Shown here: one piece after another, positions 56,666 through 64,000 of the stretch
Numbering within the stretch: the first letter of the stretch is position 1
Layout: every line of letters begins with the position of its first letter
DNA from: Thinopyrum elongatum
Lineage: Eukaryota > Streptophyta > Magnoliopsida > Poales > Poaceae
Assembly (NCBI GenBank): GCA_011799875.1
Contig: CM022299.1
Coordinates: 336,744,447 to 336,808,446, forward strand
Direction of reading: 5' to 3'
DNA: 64,000 nucleotides
Position numbers and translations under genes: made by a program
Notes under the pieces: generated by a model
What the model was told of the DNA's origin: nothing
Database searches by the model: none
Seen by the model: only the letters and a program-made list of their open reading frames with translations

Positions 56666-57261
56666 TGTCGTGGTTCTAAGTCTGACAGTAGAATAGGGGG
56701 TAGGTATGAGGAGGCAAGATCCTAGCTACGATGAGGTTGTGCACGCAAGATTTACGAGTTCAGGCCCTTCTCGGAGGAAGTAACAACCCTACGTCTCGGT
56801 GCCCGGGGGCTCGATCGATTGGATTATGCGTGAAGTTATAGGGGGTGCGAACCCTTGTGCCAGTGGAGGGGAGTGGCTTATATAGAGTGCGCCAAGACCC
56901 CAGCCGTCCCACGTTACAAGGGGTTCAATGTCCATAAAGACAGGACGTTACTGATAACACCAGCAGTAAAGGCAAATAAATGATCATTAAGACCACGGAG
57001 TGAACGCCTGATCATTGCCATCCTGAGTGACCTTAGATCTTCTGTCTTCCGAGTGGTTTCTGATGTGGTCGAGTGAGTACACCCCGGTCGAATGGAATTG
57101 GGTTATCCGAGTGAACTGTTGGTCGAGTGGGTTGCACCCTGTGGTGATTTCAGTCGGTAGATGATGCTATCCTTTGAATGTCCTTGGCTTTAGAGCAGTG
57201 TCCTCGGGGAAGGGTGTCTAGGTCAGGCCTATTACCCTACCCTAGGTACATGTCTTCGTCA
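56666..57261 (-). repeat. 5' LTR of element D (596 bp)
   Basis: It is the counterpart of 43712-44307. It carries the same TATA core (about 56875-56888) and would drive the minus-strand gag-pol transcript. Confidence 0.95.
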
Positions 57262-58817
57262 GGTGATTCCTCTGAGTTCACCTTGATGGATACATCGAGT
57301 GGGAATTCAACGAGGGTGATACCTCGGATTCCCCGGATGTTATGGACACGCGGATACTTGGACCTTACACTATTACTTGGATAGGCGGGTCGACCCTGAG
57401 GGGTACCCGCGTGCGCCTAAGTGGCGAGTGTTGTGAAGACGGGTTGACCTGGATGGTGCCCGAGTGATGAATACGAGGCGCGGCCGGGCATTCTTGGCCC
57501 TTGCCGCAAGTCCTCGAGACGGGGCGATGGGGTCACATCTTTCGTGAGTCTCTGCTCGTTACTGCAAGCCCTAGTCCACTAACGATTTGGATATTTGATC
57601 CGAGCAGGCCTCTGGCCTGATAGCACTAACCATCACGTGGGCATAGTATGGGCGTTCTGCATCGTAGCATCAGCCGAAAGCTCTGTCAGACGTCTAGTTC
57701 AGCCTTGCCGCCGGGACGGACCGGCGCCCTCCTGGTGCCTGGCTTCACCCTACTCGCAACGACCCGGAGTGCACAGGGAGATGGCCCAAGACCCCTGAGC
57801 ACTTAGGATGTAGACCGGCGGGGACCTCTCTGCTGAGCTGTAGGTAGGGTTGCGGTGTATCGTTTGGCCGAGGCCGGGCATGACCCAGGAAAGTGTGTCC
57901 GGCCGGAGTTAATCAAGCATGTTGGGTAAGTTGGTGCACCCCTGCAGGGAAGAACACATCTATCGATAGCCGGTCCTACGGTAAAGGACACTCGGAGTTG
58001 TATCCTATTTGATACAATTAGAACTGGATACTTGGATACTATGGCTCTAGGATTGCTTCTCACAGGGAGTCGAGAAGGGATCTCAGGACGAGGTTGATGA
58101 CTATATGGCTCTGGGATTGCTTTCTCGCAGGGAGTCGAGAAAGTATCTCTGGGTGAGGTTGAGACTTAATGATACTGCTAAATTATATTGTACTGTTCTA
58201 CTCTCTTCTATTGCTGCAAGACCACTGAAGATGCTAGTCTTCGATAGGACTAGGTTTTCCCCTCTATCCTGGCATTTCTGCAGCCCAGTCGACATATACA
58301 GCCTCCCTTTGATAATGTTGCATATGTAGTGTAGGTCCTTGCTTGCTGAGTACTTCGGATGAGTACTCACGGTTGCTTTGCTTTCTTTTTCCCCCATATC
58401 ATTTTGATGCAACCAGATGACGGAGCCTCGGATACAGCTGCCCACGCCGACGATCGCTACTACTACCCTGAGGGTGGTTACTACTATGAGTTGACTGACG
58501 ACCAGGAGTAGAATCGGAGGGTCCCAGGCAGGAGGCCAGCACCTTTCGATCGTAGTGTTTTCTTTGCCCCGCCTTTCTAAAGGCCTTTTTGTGCTTTCTT
58601 TTATATCTGTACTCAGATATCTGATGCTTCCGCTGATGCTTGTTCGCAAGCTTATGTATTCGAGCCCTCGAGGCCCCTGGCTTGTAATATAAAGCTTGTA
58701 TGACTTTATTTATGTTTTAGAGTTGTGTTGTGATATCTTCCCGTGAGTCCTTAGGCTTGATCGTGTGCATTTGCGTGTATGATTAGTGCACGATTGAGCC
58801 GGGGGCGTCACATTTCT

Positions 58818-61413
58818 TACTTTTGGTGTTCTCAAACTTTTTCAACTTTCACGCAATACATGAGCGTGAGCCATGGATATAGCACTATAGGTGGAATAGA
58901 ATATGGTGGTTTTGGAGAAGACAAAAAGAAGGAGAAAGTCTCACATCAACTTGGAAAATTAATGGGCTATGGAGATGCCCATCAATCGATATTGATGCAA
59001 GTGAGTAGGGATTGCCATGCAACGGATGCACTAGAGCTATAAGTGTATGAAAGCTCAAAAAGAAACTAAGTGGGTGTGCATCCAACTTGCTTGCTCACGA
59101 AGACCTAGGGCAATTTTGAGGAAGCCCATCATTGGAATATACAAGCCAAGTTCTATAATGAAGAATTCCCACTAGTATATGAAAGTGACAAAATAGGAGA
59201 CTCTCTATCATGAAGATCATGGTGCTACTTCAAAGCACAAGTGTAGAAAAAGGATAGTAACATTGTCCCTTCTCTCTTTTCTCTCATTTATTTGGGCTTC
59301 TTTGGCCTCTCATATTTTTTTTAAAGTCCAGAGACTCATCCCAACTTGTGAGGGAATCATAGTTTCCATCATCCTTTCCTCACATGGGACAATGCTCTAA
59401 TAATGGTGATCATCACACTTTTATTTACTTACAACTAAAAAATTACAACTTGATACTAGAAGAAGATATGACTCTATATGAATGCCTCCGGCGGTGTACC
59501 GGGATGTGTTATGATCAAGAGTGATATGTATAAAAATATGAATGGTGGCCTTGCCACAAGTACTATGCCAACTACATGATCGTGCAAAGCAATATGACAA
59601 TGATGGTGCGTGTGATAATAAACAGAACGGTGGAAGTTGCATGGTAATATATCTTGGAATGGCTATGGAAATGCCATAATAGGTAGGTATGGTGGCTGTT
59701 TTGAGGAAAATATATGGTGGGTTTAATACACTGGCGAAAGTTGCGCGGTACTAGAGAGGCTAGCAATGGTGGAAGGGTGAGAGTGCGTATAATCCATGGA
59801 CTCAACATTATTCATAAAGAACTCACATACTTATTGCAAAAATTTATTAGCTATCAAAACAAAGTACTACACGCATGCTCCTAGGGGGATAGACTGGTAG
59901 GAAAAGTCCATCGCTCGTCCCCGACCGCCACTCATAAGGAAGACAATCAAAAAATAAATCATGCTCCGACTTCATCACATAATGGTTCACCATACGTGCA
60001 TGCTACGGGAATCACAAACTTTAAAACAAGTACTTCTACAAATCCACAATTACTCACTAGCATGAATCTAATATCACCATCTTCATATCTAAAAAAAATG
60101 CAAGGAATCAAACTTCTCATCTTATTCAACGGTCTTTATATGAAAGTTTTTATTATATCCCTCTTGGATGCCCATCATATTAGGACTAAATTCATAACAT
60201 AAGAAAATTACCATGTTGTTTAAAGACTCTCAAAATAATATAAGTGAAGCATGAGAGTTCAACAGTTTCTATAAAATAAATCCACCGTCGTGCTCTAAAA
60301 AGATATAAGTGAAGCACTAGAGCAAACTGCCTAGCACAAAAGATATAAGTGAAGCACATAGAGTATTCTAATAAATTCACGATTAATGTGTGTCCCTCTC
60401 AAAAGGTGTGTACAGCAAGGATTATTGTGGCAAACTAAAAATCAAATACTCATATCATACAATACGCTCCAAGCAAAACACATATCATGTGGTGAATAAA
60501 AATATAGCCTCAAGTAAATTTACCGATGGATTGAAGACAAAAGAGGGGATGCCATCCAGGGCATCCCCAAGCTTAGATGCTTGGTTGTCCTTGAATATTA
60601 CCTTGGGGTGCCTTGGGCATCCCCAATCTTAGGCTCTTGGCAATCCTTATTCCGTTGTCCATCAAATCTTTACCCAAAACTTGAAAACTTCACAACACAA
60701 AACTCAACAGAAAACTCATAAGATCTGTTAGTATAATAAAATAAATAACCACATTAGGTACTGTTGTGAACTCATTCTTAATTTATATTGGTGTTATATA
60801 TACTGTATTCCAACTTCTCCATGGTTCATACCCCCGATATTAGCCATAGATTCATCAGAATAAGCAAACAACACATAGAAAACAGAATCTGTCAAAAACA
60901 GAACAGTCTGTAGTAATCTGGAAATTTCATACACTTCTGTAACTCCAAAAAATCTGAAAAAATAGGAAAATTTAGGAAATTTGTATATCAATATTTTTTA
61001 AAAAAATCAGATCAAAAGAACATTTCTTTGATTTTTTAAATTTCTGGCAAGGAGCGCAAAAGTTTCTGTTTTTCAGGAAGATCAAATCAACTATCACCGT
61101 AGACCATCCCAAAGGTCTTACTTGGCTCAAACACTAATTAAAACACCAAAACACAATTACTACAGAGGTAATAATGTGTATAATCATAAAAACAGAAAAG
61201 AAAATATTGGGTTGTCTCCCAACAAGCGCTTTTCTTTAAAGCCTTTTAGCTAGGCGTTGATAATTTTAATGATGCTCATATGAAAGATAGCAATTGAAAC
61301 ACGAAGAGAGCATCATGTAGCATGTGAGAAACAAGTTTAAGTTTAACATACTTCCTATGATTAGGCATTTTATAAGAAAATAAATTGTCAGGACAAGCAA
61401 AAACTAGCATATG
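58818..61413 (-). other. Noncoding internal region of minus Athila-like element
   Basis: 2.6 kb without a credible gene. From 58818 to about 60650 it is the inverse counterpart of the plus element's 24300-26150. It repeats the purine-tract motif on minus at 60574-60561 and, as a variant, at 60630-60617. The part 61200-61400 contains the AT-rich stretch that follows protease in the plus element. Confidence 0.75.
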
Positions 61414-62118
61414 CTAGGAAGAAGAAAGAAACAATAGCAATCTCAACATAATGAGAGGTAATTTAGTAACATGAAAATTTCCACAACCATATTTTCCTCT
61501 CTCATAATAATTACATGCAGGATCATAGTCAAATTCAACAATATATCTATCACATAACATATTCTCTACATGATCCACATGCATGCAAAGTTGACACTCT
61601 TCCAAAATAGTGCGATTATCATCAAATAAAGCCATGACATCTCCAAGCCCACTTTTATCAAAAATTTCATAAGATTGATCATTCTCCAAAGTAGTGGGAT
61701 CATTATTACCTAGAGTTGACACTCTTCCAAACTCACTTTCAATATTATTGCAAACACTATTATCAATATCATATTCATCATGAGGCTTAAATAAATGTTC
61801 AAGATCATAAGAAGCATTATCACCCCAATCATGATCATCGCAATAAGTAGTGGACATAGCAAAACTAGCATCCCCAAGCTTAGGGTTTTGCATATTATTA
61901 GCACAATTGACATTAATAGAATTTATAATAACATCATTGCAATCATTCTTTTCATTCAAGGAGCTATCATGAATCACTTCATAGATTTCATCATAATTTT
62001 TAGATTCACGAATTTCAAGCAAAACTTCATAAAGATAATCTAGTGCACTCAACTCACTAGCAATTGGTACATCATAACTGGATCTCTTAAAAAGATTAGC
62101 AAGTGGATGAGGATCCAT
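61414..62118 (-). CDS. Unrecognised acidic ORF of the Athila-like element
   Basis: 234 codons from ATG 62118 (MDPHPLANLFKRSSYDVP), 254 bp inside the LTR, at the place where the plus relative has gag. It is rich in Asp, Asn and Glu, with a cysteine-containing C-terminal third (EECQLCMHVDHVENMLCDRY, PACNYYERGKYGCGN). There is no gag capsid motif, zinc knuckle, signal peptide or membrane segment. The purine-tract motif AAGCTTGGGGATGC occurs inside it (61881-61868), read as Lys-Leu-Gly-Asp-Ala. The open frame in an otherwise decayed element argues for a real product, but homology is not known to me. Confidence 0.55.
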   Translation of the reverse strand: MDPHPLANLFKRSSYDVPIASELSALDYLYEVLLEIRESKNYDEIYEVIHDSSLNEKNDCNDVIINSINVNCANNMQNPKLGDASFAMSTTYCDDHDWGDNASYDLEHLFKPHDEYDIDNSVCNNIESEFGRVSTLGNNDPTTLENDQSYEIFDKSGLGDVMALFDDNRTILEECQLCMHVDHVENMLCDRYIVEFDYDPACNYYERGKYGCGNFHVTKLPLIMLRLLLFLSSS

Positions 62119-62372
62119 AAACTTTTTGCTTTCTGATTTTCAATAAATACACAATTATTCCAAGCGAACAAACAAACAAACCAAGTAAGACATAAAAGGC
62201 AAACGAAAAGAAGGCAAATATTTTTGTATTTTTCTGAAAACATTTTAGAAGTGGGGGAGAGGAAAACGAGAGGCAAATGGCAAATAATGTAATGCAAGAG
62301 ATGAGAGTTTATGATGTGTACTTGGTAGGCTTGATGTAGAACCTCCCTGGCAATGGCGCCAGAAATTCTTCC
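62119..62372 (-). promoter_or_regulatory. Leader and primer site of minus Athila-like element
   Basis: TGGCGCCATTGCCAGGGA on minus (62361 to 62344) differs at two bases from the tRNA-Asp type site. The leader is shared with the plus element (21373-21480), which supports a common chassis. Confidence 0.8.
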
Positions 62373-63948
62373 TGCTACTTCTTGAGCTTGCGTTGTTTTT
62401 CCCTTGAAGAGGAAAGGGTGATGCAGCAAAGTAGAGATAAGTATTTCCCTTAGTTAAGAACCAAGGTATCAATCCAGTAGGAGGCACAAGCAAGTCGCCA
62501 ATCTATGCACCTACACAAACTAACAAACACTTGCACTCGACGCGAAAAAGGGGTTGTCAATCCCTTCACGGTCTCGAACAAGAGTGAGATCTAATAGAGA
62601 TAGGTATAAAAGATTACTAAAACGTAAAAAAAGTAAAAACAAATAAATTGTAGCAAAGTATTTTTAGGTTTTTTGGTTTATAGATCTGAAAATATATGAT
62701 GGAAAATAGACCCAGGGGCCATAGGTTTCACTAGAGGCTTCTCTCTTGAAGATAGCATACGGTGGGTAAACAAATTACTGCTGAGTAATTGATTGAAAAG
62801 CGCAAAGTTATGACAATATCTAAGGCAATGATCATGAATATAGGCATCACGTCCGTGACAAGTAGACCGAAATGATTCTTCATCTACTACTATTACTCCA
62901 CACATCGATCGACTACTGCCTGCATCTAGAGTATTAAGTTCATAAGAACAGAGCAACGCTTTAAATAAGATGACATGATGTAGAGGGATAAACTCAAGCA
63001 ATATGATGAAAACCCCATCTTTTTATCCTCGTTGGCAACAATACAATACGTGCCTCGCTACCCCTTCTGTCACTGGGTGAGGACACCGCAAGATTGAACC
63101 CAAAACTAAGCACCTCTCCCATTGCAAGAAAAACCAATCTAGTTGGCCAAACCAAACCGATAGTTCGAAGAGAAATACAAAGATATCATAATCATGCATA
63201 AAAGAGTTCAGATAAGACTCAAATAATATTCATAGATAATCTGATCATAAATCCACAATTCACTGGATCTCAACAAACACACCTCAAAAAAGTATTACAT
63301 CAAATAGATCTCCAAGAACATCGAGGAGAACATTGTATTGCAGATCAAAGAGAGAGAAGAAGTCATCTAGCTACTAGCTATGGACCTGTCGGTCTGTGGT
63401 AAACTACTCACGCATCATCAGCAGGGCAGCAAGGTTGATGTAGAGGCCCTTCGTGATCGAATCCCCCTCCGACAGGGTGCCGAAAAAGGCCCCAAGATGG
63501 GATCTCATGGGAACAGAGGCTTGCGGCGGCAGAAAAGTATATTGGTGGACACCTCTGGTGGTTTGGGAATATTTGTGAATTTATAGAGTAAGAATTAGGG
63601 TTAGGAGACCCCCGAGGGGCCCACAAGCCCTCAGGGCATCCCCCAGGGGCGCGCCTGGCAGGCTTGTGGCCTCCTCGGCCATCGTCTGACCCCCTCTCCA
63701 GCTCCGTGGATGTCTTCTGGTCCAAGAAAAATCATCGTAAAGTTTTATTCCGTTTGGATTCCGTTTGATATTCCTTTTCTGTAAAACTCAAAAACAAGGA
63801 AACAACAAAAACTGGCACTGGGCTCAAGGTTAATAGGCTAGTCCCAAAAATAATATAAAATAGCATATTAATGCATATAAAACATCCAAAATAGATAATA
63901 TAATAGCATGGAACAATAAAACATTATAGATACGCTGGAGACGTATTA
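62373..63948 (-). repeat. 5' LTR of minus Athila-like element
   Basis: 1576 bp, uninterrupted. On minus it begins TAATACGTCTCC at 63948 (TG mutated to TA) and ends GAAGTAGCA at 62373. GTATC follows at 63949. Confidence 0.92.
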
Positions 63949-64000
63949 GTATCCATCCCGTCCAGTGGGAGTGTACCCTCTAGATCCATAAATGGATCTC
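63949..64000 (-). pseudogene. Tat-type gag, part upstream of the insertion
   Basis: After the GTATC duplicate, minus-strand reading gives GSRGYTPTGRDGY in the same frame that resumes at 33939 (QAWRDRHDRAQE). The Athila-like element therefore interrupts one gag reading frame. It continues beyond the window. Confidence 0.8.

Larger units (their letters stand above)
43712..57261 (-). mobile_element. Element D: complete Tat-type Gypsy with antisense gene, TSD GGTGA
   Basis: Both LTRs are 596 bp (56666-57261 is 5', 43712-44307 is 3' on minus), with ends TGACGAAG and CACGACA. GGTGA flanks it at 43707-43711 and 57262-57266. In transcription order it has primer site, gag, protease, RT, RNase H, integrase, a 73-bp tandem array, a gene on the opposite strand, purine tract and LTR. 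The LTRs differ at 11 positions by hand count (1.8%), all in the part nearer the TGTCGTGG end. The Fatima family is a lead to test, not a finding. Confidence 0.95.
43175..58511 (+). other. Candidate mini-gene in 3' LTR, intron split by element D
   Basis: Segment a is 43175-43258 (84 nt, same GC donor). Segment b is 58417-58511 with TAG 58509. Both keep the same phase as the 5' LTR copy; b has one Pro-to-Ser change. Element D (13.5 kb) sits in the intron between them. This copy is probably no longer expressed as a unit. Confidence 0.35.
35847..58812 (+). mobile_element. Chromovirus deletion derivative, TSD TTTCT
   Basis: The 5' LTR is 35847-39811 (3965 bp). The internal part is only 39812-41295. 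The 3' LTR is 41296-58812, which is 3962 bp after removing element D and its duplicate. TTTCT flanks it at 35842-35846 and 58813-58817. Gag, protease, RT, RNase H and the start of integrase are deleted. About 10 differences in the first 445 LTR positions (2.2%, by hand) indicate a fairly recent insertion, younger than its Athila host. Confidence 0.95.
41296..58812 (+). repeat. 3' LTR of plus chromovirus, split by element D
   Basis: The parts are 41296-43711 and 57267-58812 (3962 bp joined). Element D entered one of the hairpin motifs, between GGTGA duplicates. TATA-like AATATAAAG (about 41727), the AAACCCTAG box (about 41872) and the GC-rich block to 42570 match the 5' LTR closely. Confidence 0.93.
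33940..63948 (-). mobile_element. Athila-like non-autonomous element (minus), TSD GTATC
   Basis: LTRs are at 62373-63948 (5') and 33940-35514 (3'), 1576 and 1575 bp, flanked by GTATC at 63949-63953 and 33935-33939. The internal region is about 3.9 kb once the chromovirus is removed (35515-35846 plus 58818-62372). It has a primer site and purine tract but no gag, protease, RT or integrase, only one unrecognised ORF. One LTR tip base is mutated at each outer end (TA for CA at 63947-63948, TC for TG at 33940-33941). The LTRs differ at about 20 of the first 365 positions. Confidence 0.93.

Overview
The window is intergenic DNA from a large grass genome, almost certainly a Triticeae species (wheat, Aegilops, rye or barley group). 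No host gene, rRNA, tRNA gene or CRISPR array was found. Nearly every base belongs to Ty3/Gypsy LTR retrotransposons stacked inside one another. The Triticeae assignment rests on recognising the LTR starts, the gag types and the nesting style, so it is inference. Family names such as Sabrina, Sukkula, Erika or Fatima are only leads for a database comparison. Domain names come from motifs read by eye.

Layout. (1) 1-6373: a minus-strand chromovirus, cut by the left edge. It has an open gag-protease-RT frame, a primer site and a 4.0 kb LTR, and it inserted into element A. (2) 6374-18342: element A, a Tat-type Gypsy arranged as [3' internal end]-LTR-[decayed pol and a spliced antisense gene]-LTR, with the last LTR truncated. 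(3) 18343-18581: a short cluster of CGGTGAGACCG-like motifs. (4) 18582-32272: a plus-strand Athila-like element with gag and a broken protease but no RT or integrase. Its 5' LTR holds a 1.17 kb solo LTR (19289-20460), and its 3' LTR holds a 4.2 kb chromovirus solo LTR (27231-31426). (5) 32273-33939 and 63949-64000: a minus-strand Tat-type gag-protease fragment split by (6) 33940-63948, a minus-strand Athila-like element without gag or pol. (7) 35847-58812: a plus-strand chromovirus deletion derivative inside element 6. (8) 43712-57261: element D, a minus-strand Tat-type Gypsy inside the 3' LTR of element 7, with gag-pol, a seven-exon antisense gene and three tandem-repeat blocks.

Five target-site duplications (GGATT, AGAAT, GTATC, TTTCT, GGTGA) fix the order of insertion for both solo LTRs and for the triple nest 6 > 7 > 8. 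Sampled LTR divergence agrees: about 5% for element 6, about 2% for 7 and 1.8% for 8 (hand alignments). Most premature stops in elements A and D read as C-to-T changes in CAG or CGA codons, as expected for methylated, silenced DNA.

Two observations are most worth following. Elements A and D, from different families, both carry a spliced gene on the strand opposite to pol, and in each the inferred exons add up to an exact multiple of three. The roughly 4 kb chromovirus LTR carries a pair of exon-like segments joined in phase by a GC-AG intron and ending in a Tyr/Asp/Glu-rich tail; three of the four copies keep the reading frame.
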